Source of the DNA: an uncultured Christensenella sp.
Lineage (GTDB): Bacteria > Bacillota > Clostridia > Christensenellales > Borkfalkiaceae
Length of the DNA stretch: 64,000 nucleotides
Assembly (NCBI GenBank): GCA_910577555.1
Contig: CAJTLF010000004.1
Coordinates: forward strand, 1 to 64,000
Direction of reading: 5' to 3'
Each line of letters opens with the position of its first letter. Within the stretch, counting starts at the first letter, position 1. The notes below the pieces were generated by a model. It had not been told where the DNA came from and ran no database searches. It saw nothing but the letters and a program-made list of their open reading frames with translations. Below, in pieces: positions 56,422 through 64,000 of this stretch. The position numbers and the translations under genes are program-made.

Positions 56422-58638
56422 ATGATAAAGCTCGTCAACGGCGGCGTTTACTATATGAACGGCGCAATCGTAAAGGAAAACGTCGCTTTTATGGTCGAAG
56501 CCAAAAAACGGCTTGCCGAAAAAGGCACTATAACTTACGGGATTTTATCCGCGCACGACAGGGGCGACGGGCAAAATCTTAAAATCCGCTTCGACGCGCT
56601 CGCATCGCACGACATAACGTACGTAAGCATAATTCAGGCGGCAAAAGCGTCGGGAATGAAAGAGTTTTCTCTGCCCTACACGCTCACGAACTGCCATAAC
56701 TCGCTGTGCGCCGTCGGCGGCACTATAAACGAAGACGACCACGCCTTCGGTCTCTCCGCCGCAAAGAAATACGGCGGCGACTTCGTTCCCGCAAATCTCG
56801 GCGTAATCCACGGTTATATGCGCGAAACTCAGGCAAAATGCGGCGCAATGATAATGGGTTCGGACAGCCATACCAGATACGGCGCGCTCGGCACGATGGC
56901 GGTCGGAGAAGGCGGCGGCGAGATAGTAAAACAACTTCTCGGCAAGACCTACAACGTAAAAAAACCGCCCGTAATCGCGGTATATCTGCGGGGCAAACCC
57001 AAAAAAGGGGTGGGTCCGCACGACGTTGCGCTCGCTTTAATCGCGGCAACCTTCAAAAAAGGCTTTTTAAAAAATAAAATTTTAGAATTCGTCGGCTCGG
57101 GCATAAAAAACCTTTCAATGGACTTCCGCTCGGCAATCGACGTAATGACCACGGAAACGGCTTGCCTTTCCACGGTATGGGAAACGGACGAAATAACGCG
57201 CGAATATTATAAAATCCATGGCAGGGAAGGGGACTTCAAGCTCTTAAAACCAGCCGACCCCGCGTACTACGACGGCGCGGTAATAATCGATTTGTCGCGT
57301 ATAAACCCGATGATAGCCCTGCCGTTCCATCCGTCCAACGCTTTCGAGATAGACGAGTTTCTGGCTAATGCGGAAGATATTCTCGCGCAGACCGAGCGGG
57401 CGGGCAACGCCGTAACGGGCGGCGGTTTCTCACTCCGCGACAAAATCAGGGACGGAAAGGTATTCGTCAATCAGGGCGTAATAGCAGGCTGTGCGGGCGG
57501 CTCGTACGAGAATATCGCCGAAGCAACCGAAATTTTAAAAAGCGGCGCGTGCGGCGCGGATTTCTCCTTGAATATTTACCCGCAGACCCAGCCCGTTTTC
57601 AAATCTCTTGCCGATAACGGATACGTATCTACGCTTTTAAGCTGCGGCGCGGTGGTAAAACCCGCCTTCTGCGGACCGTGCTTCGGCGCGGGCGACACCC
57701 CCGCAAATAACGGACTTTCAATCCGCCACACCACCCGCAATTTCGAAAACCGCGAAGGCAGTAAACCCGCCGAAGGTCAGCTCGCGGCGGTCGCGTTAAT
57801 GGACGCGCGCTCTATCGCGGCAACGGCGGCAAACGGCGGCGCGCTCACTCCCGCAACCCGCGTCGAGTTCGTTAAAAAAGTCAAAAAATATTACTTCGAT
57901 AACGGCATTTACCAAAACAAAGTCTATCACGGCGCGGGCAATCCCCAAAAGGAAGAAAAACTGGTCTACGGTAAAAACATCGCAGACTTCCCCGAACTGC
58001 CCGCCTTGCCCCGCAATATTCTGTTAAAGGCGGCAAGCGTTCTCACCGACGCGGTCACCACCACGGACGAGCTTATCCCGTCGGGCGAAACTTCTTCATA
58101 CCGCTCCAATCCCGCGCGCCTTGCAGAGTTCACGCTTTCCCGTAAAGACGGCGGTTACGTTTCTCGCGCAAAGGAAATAAAGGCGTATGAAGAGCATCGG
58201 CTTTCGGACGGAACTCTCCCCGAAAGTATTTTAAAGGAAGCAGGTATTACTCTCGCGCCCGACGTTTCGCTTTCGAGCTTTATCGTAGCAAAAAAAATAG
58301 GTGACGGCTCGGCAAGGGAGCAGGCGGCGTCCTGCCAGCGCGTACTCGGCGGGCTTGCCAACGTGGCGGAAGAGTACGCCACCAAACGCTACCGCTCCAA
58401 CCTGATAAACTGGGGCATGTTGCCCTTCACCTGCCGCAAGTTCGACTTCAAGGTCGGCGATTATCTGTATATCGAAAATATAACCGAGCTTATAAAGTCA
58501 GACTGCACCGCAATCCCCGCCGTCCATATTTCGGGCGGCAAGGTAAAAAATATAATGCTCGACGTCGGCGTTTTATCTTCCGAAGAACGGGATATAATTT
58601 TAAGCGGTTGCCTTATCAACTACAATAAAAGAAATTAA
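56422..58638 (+). CDS. Aconitase-family hydratase
   Basis: A 738-residue [4Fe-4S] dehydratase of the aconitase superfamily, both large (cluster) and swivel domains in one chain. 'TLTNCHNSLCAVGGTINEDD' and 'ADLG'-like 'PANLGVIHGYMRE', 'GSDSHTRYGALGTMAVGEGG', 'CAGGSYENIAEATEIL', and 'CGAVVKPAFCGPCFG' carry cluster ligands; the swivel is near 'NWGMLPFTC' towards the end. In Clostridia such proteins are annotated simply as 'hydratase'. With the fumarase in this window it may belong to a partial citrate-cycle route, but isopropylmalate- or methylcitrate-type substrates cannot be excluded. Confidence 0.88.
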   Translation: MIKLVNGGVYYMNGAIVKENVAFMVEAKKRLAEKGTITYGILSAHDRGDGQNLKIRFDALASHDITYVSIIQAAKASGMKEFSLPYTLTNCHNSLCAVGGTINEDDHAFGLSAAKKYGGDFVPANLGVIHGYMRETQAKCGAMIMGSDSHTRYGALGTMAVGEGGGEIVKQLLGKTYNVKKPPVIAVYLRGKPKKGVGPHDVALALIAATFKKGFLKNKILEFVGSGIKNLSMDFRSAIDVMTTETACLSTVWETDEITREYYKIHGREGDFKLLKPADPAYYDGAVIIDLSRINPMIALPFHPSNAFEIDEFLANAEDILAQTERAGNAVTGGGFSLRDKIRDGKVFVNQGVIAGCAGGSYENIAEATEILKSGACGADFSLNIYPQTQPVFKSLADNGYVSTLLSCGAVVKPAFCGPCFGAGDTPANNGLSIRHTTRNFENREGSKPAEGQLAAVALMDARSIAATAANGGALTPATRVEFVKKVKKYYFDNGIYQNKVYHGAGNPQKEEKLVYGKNIADFPELPALPRNILLKAASVLTDAVTTTDELIPSGETSSYRSNPARLAEFTLSRKDGGYVSRAKEIKAYEEHRLSDGTLPESILKEAGITLAPDVSLSSFIVAKKIGDGSAREQAASCQRVLGGLANVAEEYATKRYRSNLINWGMLPFTCRKFDFKVGDYLYIENITELIKSDCTAIPAVHISGGKVKNIMLDVGVLSSEERDIILSGCLINYNKRN

Positions 58639-58769
58639 ATTCGGTTTTCCCGCGTTAAGATAATGCGCGGCTTTTCCCTGAAAGACGGGTCTTTTCCGTC
58701 GTTTTCAATCCCGCATCCCACGGCTGTAAACGCCGTCGCGGCGCACAGTAAAATTGCCAAAATTTTCAT
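58635..58769 (-). CDS. Possible 44-residue lipoprotein on the opposite strand
   Basis: The minus strand between the hydratase and the ABC genes encodes a 44-residue peptide with a lipoprotein signal: 'MKILAILLCAATAFTAVGCG', then a short polar tail. The lipobox AVGC is acceptable. There is no clear ribosome-binding site, and the 3' end overlaps the hydratase stop by 4 nt. It could be a small lipoprotein, a truncated gene, or chance. Confidence 0.35.
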   Translation of the reverse strand: MKILAILLCAATAFTAVGCGIENDGKDPSFREKPRIILTRENRI

Positions 58770-58778
58770 ATAAGCAGT

Positions 58779-59756
58779 ATGTGGATTAAATCTTTTAATA
58801 TGACTTTTATAAAAAAATTAATTCTCTTTTTTATAACCGCGACAGTAATAACTTTGTCGCTCGCGGCAGCGGTATCGTGCAACAGCCAAACGGAAAAATT
58901 AAAGGTATACGTCCCCGACGGCGCGCCCGCTCTCTCGGTTGCAAATATGCTCGCAAACGACGACGGCGCGGAATATCGCGTGGTCGACGCGCAGACTATC
59001 CAGACCTTCGTAACGGGCAATTCCCCACAGGCAGATATATGTATTCTGCCCGTAAATTTGGCGGTAAAGCTTCTCGGCGACGGCAAAACCTACAAGCTTC
59101 TCGGCACGGTAACGCACGGCAATCTGTTCCTTCTTTCAAACGGCAAAACGAGTATTACCCCCGACAATATAGCGGATTTAACGGGTAAAACGGTAGGGGT
59201 GGTCAACCTTGCCCAAATCCCCGGTTTAACTTTAAAATTAATTCTCAAAAACGCGGGCTTGACCGATAAAGTAACTCTCGTTCCCGTCACCGCTCCCGAA
59301 GTGGGGGTAAAGGACGGTATCGACTATTTCGTCGTTCCCGAACCCGCCGCAAGCACTAAGGTAAACGCGCTTGAAACCCTTGAATTTTCAGGCAGCTTAC
59401 AGAAATTGTACGGCGGCGAAGCGGGCTATCCGCAAGCAGTCGCCGTTGCTAAAAAGGAGCTTATAGATACCGATGCGGTAAAGAATTTCGTTAAAGGCTT
59501 AAAGGAAAATGCCGAATGGCTCTTAAACGAAAGCACTTCCGCGGAAGAAATCGTTTCCGCCGTGCAGGCTCATTTAAGCGACGGCTTATCTCCGACCTTC
59601 AGCGCAAAAAATTTATCCAAACAAGTAATTGTAAACTGCTCTGTAAATTTCGTACCCGCAACAGATTGCAAGCAGGATATCATTGAGTTTATAGCAAAAT
59701 TGAACGGCGTATCCGACACTTCTTTCGGTACTCCTTCAAACGATTTTTTTGCTTAA
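58779..59756 (+). CDS. ABC transporter substrate-binding lipoprotein, NMT1/SsuA-like
   Basis: A 325-residue extracellular binding protein. The signal peptide ends at 'AAAVSCNS' with Cys about 34, a lipoprotein attachment site (AVSC). The mature part has the type II periplasmic-binding fold of the NMT1/THI5/SsuA group: 'VYVPDGAPALSVANMLANDD' and 'ADICILPVNLAVKLL', 'GKTVGVVNLAQIPG'. Substrates in this group include sulfonates, taurine, riboflavin and thiamine precursors; no riboswitch is present to decide. An ATG at 58800 is an equally possible start. First gene of a three-gene importer. Confidence 0.88.
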   Translation: MWIKSFNMTFIKKLILFFITATVITLSLAAAVSCNSQTEKLKVYVPDGAPALSVANMLANDDGAEYRVVDAQTIQTFVTGNSPQADICILPVNLAVKLLGDGKTYKLLGTVTHGNLFLLSNGKTSITPDNIADLTGKTVGVVNLAQIPGLTLKLILKNAGLTDKVTLVPVTAPEVGVKDGIDYFVVPEPAASTKVNALETLEFSGSLQKLYGGEAGYPQAVAVAKKELIDTDAVKNFVKGLKENAEWLLNESTSAEEIVSAVQAHLSDGLSPTFSAKNLSKQVIVNCSVNFVPATDCKQDIIEFIAKLNGVSDTSFGTPSNDFFA

Positions 59757-59765
59757 AAAACCAAA

Positions 59766-60548
59766 GTGAAAAAGTTTTTTATATCCCGTAAAAACCGAAT
59801 AATATTGTCCGTCGCATCAATAGCTCTAATGTGGCTCGCATGGATAATCGCATATTACGCAGTCGGCAACGATTATATCGTACCGTCCTTTCAGGATACG
59901 TTTTCAAGCCTGTTCGTCTGCCTTGGCGAAGGCTCGTTCTGGGTTGCGTTTTCGTACACGCTCCTTCGTACGCTTGCGTCGTTTTCGATTTCTTTCGTTT
60001 TGGCTGGCGTCTGCGCCGTGCTCTCGGCAACCGGCAAAATTTTCAAAGGACTTGCAGAACCCGTAATAATTGTCATGCGCACTCTGCCTACGCTTGCCGT
60101 AATTCTCATTTTGCTTATCTGGACTAACGCCGCGGTCGCGCCCTTGATAGTAACCGCGCTTTTGCTCTTTCCGCTTATTTACGCGCAGTTTGCCGCGGCG
60201 ATAGACGGAGTGGACGCAGACCTTCTCCAAATGGCAAAGGTTTACGGCGTGCCTAAAAAGACGGTAATTTCGAAAATCTATATCCCGCAGGTCGCGCCCG
60301 ATATCTTCTCGCAGGTCGGCGCGAATATCTCGCTGGGGTTAAAGGTTATGATTTCCGCAGAAGTTCTGTCCAACACTTATAAAAGCTTGGGCGGTCTCAT
60401 GCAGGACGCCCGCGCCTTTCTGGAAATTCCCCGCCTTGCCGCCTTAACGCTCGTTGCCGTCGCGTTGGGGCTAATAATTGAAGTCGCTTTCTCGCAGTTG
60501 AAAAGAATAAATTCCAGGTGGCGAAAGGGGGCGGAAAGTGTTAATTAA
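59766..60548 (+). CDS. ABC transporter permease, SsuC-like
   Basis: A 260-residue permease with six membrane segments and the BPD_transp_1 coupling loop 'EEA'-type region at 'GVDADLLQMAKVYGVPKKTV' followed by 'SKIYIPQVAPDIFSQVGANI', as in SsuC/TauC. The start is GTG nine bases after the binding-protein stop. Its last 11 nt overlap the ATPase gene. Confidence 0.92.
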   Translation: MKKFFISRKNRIILSVASIALMWLAWIIAYYAVGNDYIVPSFQDTFSSLFVCLGEGSFWVAFSYTLLRTLASFSISFVLAGVCAVLSATGKIFKGLAEPVIIVMRTLPTLAVILILLIWTNAAVAPLIVTALLLFPLIYAQFAAAIDGVDADLLQMAKVYGVPKKTVISKIYIPQVAPDIFSQVGANISLGLKVMISAEVLSNTYKSLGGLMQDARAFLEIPRLAALTLVAVALGLIIEVAFSQLKRINSRWRKGAESVN

Positions 60549-61167
60549 AATCGACGAAAAGAAGTACGGCGACAAAACGGTGTATAAAAACTTTTCGCTC
60601 TCCGTCGCGGAAGGCAAAATAACCTGTATTCTCGGCGAAAGCGGCAGCGGCAAAACCACGCTCTTAAACTGCGTGGCGGGGCTAAGCCCGTTCGTCGGTG
60701 AAATTCCCGCGTTAAAATGCTCGTGCGTGTTCCAGACCCCGCGGCTCGTTCCCAACCTGACCGTTCTCGGAAATTTGCGCCTTGTCTGTAACGACGAAAA
60801 TTTAATTTTAAAAACGCTTGACGACTTGCATCTGTCCGATAAAAAGGACGCCTATCCCAAAACGCTGTCGGGCGGTCAGGCGCAGCGCGTCGCGCTCGCC
60901 CGCGCTCTCGTCTACGGCGGCGAAATAATGCTTTTGGACGAACCTTTTTCGTCGCTCGATTTAAAATTGAAAATGGAAATTTCCGCGCTTTTCAAAAATT
61001 TACAGCGTCAAAAAAATATAACTTCGCTCTTCGTAACCCACGACGCGGACGAAGCGCTTTCTCTTGGCGACGAAATAATAGTAATCAAAAACGGCGCAAT
61101 AATTTTGAAAAAAGAGCGTTCTCAACTTACGCGCGACGCTCTCATATCTGCGCTTATCGAAAATTAA
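60538..61167 (+). CDS. ABC transporter ATP-binding protein, SsuB-like
   Basis: A 209-residue ATPase: Walker A 'GESGSGKTTLL' (about 33-43), Q loop 'CVFQTPRLVPN', signature 'LSGGQAQRVALARAL', Walker B 'IMLLDEPFSSLD' and switch 'FVTHDADEA'. Slightly shorter than SsuB or TauB because the C-terminus is trimmed. The GTG start has AAGGGGGCGG upstream, inside the permease gene. It completes an importer with the two preceding genes. Confidence 0.95.
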   Translation: MLIKIDEKKYGDKTVYKNFSLSVAEGKITCILGESGSGKTTLLNCVAGLSPFVGEIPALKCSCVFQTPRLVPNLTVLGNLRLVCNDENLILKTLDDLHLSDKKDAYPKTLSGGQAQRVALARALVYGGEIMLLDEPFSSLDLKLKMEISALFKNLQRQKNITSLFVTHDADEALSLGDEIIVIKNGAIILKKERSQLTRDALISALIEN

Positions 61168-61198
61168 CGGCACACGCCGTAAATATAAGGAGAATATA

Positions 61199-61717
61199 AT
61201 GAAAAAATTCGCAAAAGAGTTCAAGCAATTTATAACCCGCGGCAACGTTCTGGATATGGCTGTCGGCATCATCGTCGGCGGCGCGTTCACTGCGATAATC
61301 ACTTCGCTCGTGAACAATATCCTGACCCCGCTCATAAACTGGATTCCCGGCGCGGATAATACGGGCGCGTTGCAGGTAGTACTGCGCGAAGCGGTAACCG
61401 ACGAAAGCGGCGCGGTAATAACTCAGGCTCTTATAATCGATTTCGGCGCGGTAATTTCCGCAATCGTCTCGTTTTTATTGACGGCTTTAGTGCTGTTTTT
61501 AATCGTAAAAGCGGTAAACGGCGTCCGCGCCAAGGGCGAAAAGCTCAAAGAAGAGCTTAAAAAACAGTCCGAAAAACCCGCGGAAGAAGTTGTCGTTATC
61601 GAAGAGTGCGCAAAGCCCGAAGCTCAGCCCGCTCCCGCAGTAAACGAAGAAACTTCCGCCGATTTATTAAGGGAAATCCGCGACCTTTTAAAGGCACAGA
61701 ACCAAAAACCCGAATAA
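61199..61717 (+). CDS. mscL: Large-conductance mechanosensitive channel
   Basis: Pentameric safety valve opening under osmotic downshock. The 172-residue protein has the amphipathic N-terminal helix 'KEFKQFITRGNVLDMAVGII', two membrane helices and 'VSFLLTALVLFLIVKAVNGV'. The C-terminal extension (about residues 110-172, rich in Glu, Pro and Ala) is longer than in E. coli MscL (136 aa) and ends in a short coiled-coil-like helix. AAGGAG is 7 nt before the ATG. Confidence 0.96.
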   Translation: MKKFAKEFKQFITRGNVLDMAVGIIVGGAFTAIITSLVNNILTPLINWIPGADNTGALQVVLREAVTDESGAVITQALIIDFGAVISAIVSFLLTALVLFLIVKAVNGVRAKGEKLKEELKKQSEKPAEEVVVIEECAKPEAQPAPAVNEETSADLLREIRDLLKAQNQKPE

Positions 61718-61723
61718 AATTTA

Positions 61724-61753
61724 AGCCGCGCGCCGTACGGCGCGCGGCTCTTT
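61724..61753. terminator. GC-rich palindromic terminator after mscL
   Basis: A 26-bp perfect palindrome (AGCCGCGCGCCGT and its complement, 61724-61749) followed by CTTTCG. It separates mscL from the convergent DUF1294 gene. The remaining sequence to 61932 is A+T-rich and shows no gene. Confidence 0.75.
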
Positions 61754-61932
61754 CGTTCCGCTAATAGCTCAACTTTTGGTTTTGTCAAGCGTTTGAACGG
61801 ATTAAACTGTAAATTTTAACGGCAAATTTTTAAAAAATGTGTTTTCAAAAGGTTTCCTTTTTAGCTTATATTGTGTTATAATTTAATTAATTCGTGTAAA
61901 TATTGTGTATTCGTCCGATTTTTACTTAATTA

Positions 61933-62232
61933 TCATCTCACCACGAAAAAGGTAAATCCCGAACGGAACGCAAGGTAAAAAAACCACACGTTAAGAACTG
62001 CGATAACGGGCAGTAAAATCATCAACAGCAGATTTTTAAGCCTGTACCGCATTACGAACATACTAACGTAAAGCGCAATCGCGCCGCCTAAAATAGCGGT
62101 TAAAATAATTTTTCCGTCGCCCGCGGGCTTGTCGCTTGCGCCGAACTCGTCCCGCTGGGATTTAATCAGCATAACGGCGTAAAAGTTCACCGCGAGTATA
62201 TATACGGAAAAAATCACGTAAAGAAGTACCAT
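61933..62232 (-). CDS. DUF1294-family membrane protein
   Basis: A 99-residue protein with three to four membrane segments: 'MVLLYVIFSVYILAVNFYAV', 'GKIILTAILGGAIALYVSMF', 'NLLLMILLPVIAVLNVWFFY'. The middle 'LLIKSQRDEFGA' and 'GGAIALYVSMFVMRYR' match the DUF1294 pattern ('G....GM...RHK'). The function is unknown. The ATG at 62232 lies in the region divergent from purE; the longer open frame continuing into purE is an antisense shadow. No ribosome-binding site; CATACT lies 6 nt before the ATG, so it may also be leaderless, but no -35 is seen. Confidence 0.72.
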   Translation of the reverse strand: MVLLYVIFSVYILAVNFYAVMLIKSQRDEFGASDKPAGDGKIILTAILGGAIALYVSMFVMRYRLKNLLLMILLPVIAVLNVWFFYLAFRSGFTFFVVR

Positions 62233-62281
62233 ATTAAAAGTATGGCTAAAAATATATAAATAAACGATACGGAGTGATAAA

Positions 62282-62779
62282 ATGCCTAAAGTTGCGATAT
62301 TAATGGGCAGCAAGTCGGATTTCGGCGTGGTCAAACCCGCCGTCGTCGTATTAAAAAGCTTCGGGGTAACGGTGGAAGTAAGGGTAATTTCCGCGCACCG
62401 CACTCCCGACGAAGCCCACGAATTTTCGGTAAACGCCCAGAAGAACGGAACGGAAGTTATAATCTGCGCCGCGGGTAAAGCCGCGCATCTCGGCGGAGTA
62501 ATCGCCGCAACCACGGCGTTGCCCGTAATAGGCTTGCCCGTCAAAACGGATATGATGGGCGGGTTAGACAGTCTTTTATCCATAGTCCAGATGCCGTCGG
62601 GCATACCCGTCGCCACGGTAGGCGTAAACGCGGGTGAAAACGCGGGGCTTTTGGCTTTGCAGATTTTAGGCGTAAAATACCCCGAAATCAATAAAAAGCT
62701 GTACGACTATAAACTCAAGATGAAAAACAAGATAAATTCAGACGATGCCGCCTTGCAAGCAGAATTGCAAGAGCTTTAA
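62282..62779 (+). CDS. purE: N5-carboxyaminoimidazole ribonucleotide mutase (PurE)
   Basis: Purine biosynthesis: converts N5-CAIR to CAIR (class I) or, with CO2, AIR to CAIR (class II). The 165-residue protein has 'ILMGSKSDFGVVKPAVVVL', 'SAHRTPDEAHEFSVNA', 'ICAAGKAAHLGGVIAATTAL' and 'GLPVKTDMMGGLDSLLSIVQ'. The Gly-Lys in 'AAGKAAHLGG' (Gly-Met/Arg in many class I enzymes) may hint at class II activity, and no purK is seen, but this is uncertain. CGGAG precedes the ATG. First gene of the pur operon. Confidence 0.95.
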   Translation: MPKVAILMGSKSDFGVVKPAVVVLKSFGVTVEVRVISAHRTPDEAHEFSVNAQKNGTEVIICAAGKAAHLGGVIAATTALPVIGLPVKTDMMGGLDSLLSIVQMPSGIPVATVGVNAGENAGLLALQILGVKYPEINKKLYDYKLKMKNKINSDDAALQAELQEL

Positions 62780-62783
62780 AACC

Positions 62784-62818
62784 ATACCCGCATACCCTGC
62801 GGGTATTTACTATTTTTA
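62784..62818 (+). terminator. Stem-loop between purE and purC
   Basis: Stem ATACCCGCA (62784-62792) / TGCGGGTAT (62798-62806), 5-nt loop, then TTACTATTTTT. A weak terminator or processing site within the pur operon. Confidence 0.6.
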
Positions 62819-62875
62819 TCCGTTTTAAATATTAATTGAAAACAAATTTTTAACTTTATATAAGGAGAAACAACT

Positions 62876-63598
62876 ATGCAGAAAAAGGAACAGCTTTACG
62901 AAGGCAAGGCAAAAAAGGTTTACGCAACCGAAAACCCCGATTTCGTTATCGTGTCTTATAAAGACGACGCGACGGCGTTCAACGGTCTTAAAAAAGGCAC
63001 CATTTCGGGCAAAGGCGTAATCAACAACAAAATGAGCAATTTAATGATGGCTATGCTTGAAAAGAAGGGCGTTCACACCCATCTCGTAGAGCAGATAGAC
63101 GACAGAAACACCGTCGTTAAAAAGGTTCAGATAGTTCCGCTCGAAGTAATCATAAGAAACGTAGCCGCAGGCAGCTTTTCCAAGAGATACGGCGTACCCG
63201 AAGGCACCAAATTCTCCGCACCTACCATAGAGTTTTCCTATAAAAACGACGATTTGGGCGACCCCCTAATCAACGACTATCACGCTTTGGCGTTAAATCT
63301 CGCCACCGCGGAAGAAATCGAAACCATCAAAAAAATGGCGTTTGCCGTAAACGAAGCAATGATAGCGTTCTTCAAGGAATTACATATCGACCTTATCGAC
63401 TTCAAGCTCGAGTTCGGCAGATTTAAGGGCGAAATAGTTCTTGCAGACGAAATTTCCCCCGATACCTGCCGTTTCTGGGAAGCGGGCAGCTGGGACACCA
63501 CCAAGCACGTAAGTCTGGATAAGGACAGATTCCGTCGCGACCTTGGCGGCGTGGAAGACGCGTACAACGAAGTTTTCAAACGCCTTACGGGAGAATAA
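62876..63598 (+). CDS. purC: Phosphoribosylaminoimidazole-succinocarboxamide synthase
   Basis: Ligates aspartate to CAIR in purine synthesis (SAICAR synthetase). The 240-residue protein shows 'LYEGKAKKVYATENPDFVIV', 'KDDATAFNG', 'PLEVIIRNVAAGSFSKRYGV', 'DEISPDTCRFWE' and 'KHVSLDKDRFRRDLG', all typical. AAGGAGAAA is 6-7 nt before the ATG. Confidence 0.97.
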   Translation: MQKKEQLYEGKAKKVYATENPDFVIVSYKDDATAFNGLKKGTISGKGVINNKMSNLMMAMLEKKGVHTHLVEQIDDRNTVVKKVQIVPLEVIIRNVAAGSFSKRYGVPEGTKFSAPTIEFSYKNDDLGDPLINDYHALALNLATAEEIETIKKMAFAVNEAMIAFFKELHIDLIDFKLEFGRFKGEIVLADEISPDTCRFWEAGSWDTTKHVSLDKDRFRRDLGGVEDAYNEVFKRLTGE

Positions 63599-63604
63599 TC
63601 TCGT

Positions 63605-64000
63605 ATGGGAGGATTTTTCGGCTCGGTTAAAAAGAGCAGTGCCGTTTTCGACGTGTTTTTGGGTACCGATTATCATTCCCATCTCGGCACCAAGCGCGGC
63701 GGTATGGCGGCTTACGACGCGGGTATAGGCTTACAGCGCGAAATACACAATATCGAAAACGCGCCTTTCAGAACTAAATTCGAGCGCGTTCTCAGCGAAA
63801 TGAAAGGCAACGCCGCAATAGGTTGCATCAGCGATACCGACCCGCAACCGCTTTTAATGGTTTCAAGGCTCGGCACTTACGCCATATGCACCATAGGCAT
63901 AATCAACAACGCCGAAGCTTTAAAAAAGAAATTGCTTGAAAACGGCGGCTATTTCGACGCTATGACGGGTAGCAAGGTAAACTCGAACGAGCTTATCGCC
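63605..64000 (+). CDS. PurF-like amidophosphoribosyltransferase, N-terminus (runs off window)
   Basis: The first 132 codons of a protein with the N-terminal nucleophile glutaminase fold of PurF: 'DYHSHLGTKRGGMAAYDAG', 'NIENAPFRTKFERVL', 'GNAAIGCISDTD' and 'QPLLMVSRLGTYAICTIGII' then 'NNAEALKKKLL'. Functional PurF begins with Cys after the initiator Met (MCGIFG); here the start reads MGGFFG, so the catalytic cysteine is replaced by Gly and the glutaminase should be dead. Clostridia often have such a Cys-less paralogue near purC and true purF. GGGAG 11 nt upstream is the ribosome-binding site. Continues beyond 64000. Confidence 0.85.
   Translation, partial: MGGFFGSVKKSSAVFDVFLGTDYHSHLGTKRGGMAAYDAGIGLQREIHNIENAPFRTKFERVLSEMKGNAAIGCISDTDPQPLLMVSRLGTYAICTIGIINNAEALKKKLLENGGYFDAMTGSKVNSNELIA

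Noticed and set aside
58639..58800. Sigma-E-like CATATAAG before the ABC binding-protein gene
   Set aside because: No -35 at any allowed spacing and only 4 nt to the ATG; chance match in an A+T-rich segment.
61933..62691. Single 252-codon minus-strand frame running through purE
   Set aside because: Only the last 99 codons (61933-62232) look like a protein (DUF1294); the rest is antisense to the well-supported purE.
62832..62875. Separate promoter for purC (TTGAAA-N17-TATAAG)
   Set aside because: The -10 would overlap the ribosome-binding site, so transcription would begin at or after it; read-through from purE is more likely.
1..64000. CRISPR arrays, insertion sequences, integrases, attachment sites
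   Set aside because: No regularly spaced direct repeats, transposase- or recombinase-like frames, or target duplications were seen on either strand.

Overview
The window is a chromosomal segment of a spore-forming bacterium of the Firmicutes (Bacillota), most likely an uncultured member of the Clostridia. The evidence is spoVAC-spoVAD-spoVAE, a YunB-family sporulation protein, candidate forespore and mother-cell promoters, a phenylalanine T-box leader, a large SRP RNA with an Alu domain, and many Rho-independent terminators. Placement below class level would be a guess. Most genes are tightly packed, and many sigma-A-type promoters with a 17-bp spacer are readable.

Layout. Positions 1-9.1 kb hold tRNA-Pro(CGG), pyridoxal kinase, a Pr6Pr-type membrane protein, thyA-folA with a TVP38/DedA-type protein, a ZIP metal transporter, a divergent XRE regulator / zinc-ribbon membrane protein pair, and an SDR-spoVAC-spoVAD-spoVAE operon behind a sigma-G-like promoter. 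Positions 9.2-29.9 kb hold one long Wzx/Wzy-type polysaccharide cluster. It contains an initiating sugar-phosphate transferase, rmlA-B-D-C for dTDP-rhamnose, four further glycosyltransferases, a polymerase, a flippase, and glf for UDP-galactofuranose. It also contains a CDP-3,6-dideoxy-4-keto-hexose branch (rfbF, rfbG, rfbH) joined to an aldolase, a HAD phosphatase, a thiamine-diphosphate enzyme and an NAD-dependent reductase. The cluster is mosaic in base composition and carries one decayed gene.

Positions 30-38.6 kb hold yunB, pheST with its T-box, a two-subunit fumarase divergent from a CPBP protease, rlmH, an M14 peptidase and tadA. Positions 38.7-48.1 kb hold prs, pth, mfd, a large lipoprotein, uppP, SRP RNA and an Mrp/Nbp35 Fe-S carrier. 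Positions 48.2-56.3 kb hold a DNA-repair pair (radical SAM plus TIGR03915 partner), a two-component system, the feoA-feoA-feoB-Cys-rich protein operon and a PH-like membrane protein. Positions 56.4-64 kb hold an aconitase-family hydratase, an ABC importer, mscL, a DUF1294 protein and the start of a purine operon (purE, purC, a PurF-like protein).

The most interesting points are these. (1) The polysaccharide cluster combines yersiniose-type chemistry (rfbFGH plus a TPP enzyme plus a reductase) with an aldolase and a phosphatase, suggesting a branched-chain deoxysugar with an unusual side chain. (2) Several genes have their -10 element only 5-6 nt before the start codon and no usable ribosome-binding site, implying leaderless mRNAs. 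The clearest case is the fumarase/CPBP divergent promoter, where a 22-bp perfect palindrome contains both -35 elements. (3) A pair of ACAA-N6-TTGT operators lies in the XRE/zinc-ribbon intergenic region. (4) A PurF-like protein lacks the N-terminal catalytic cysteine.
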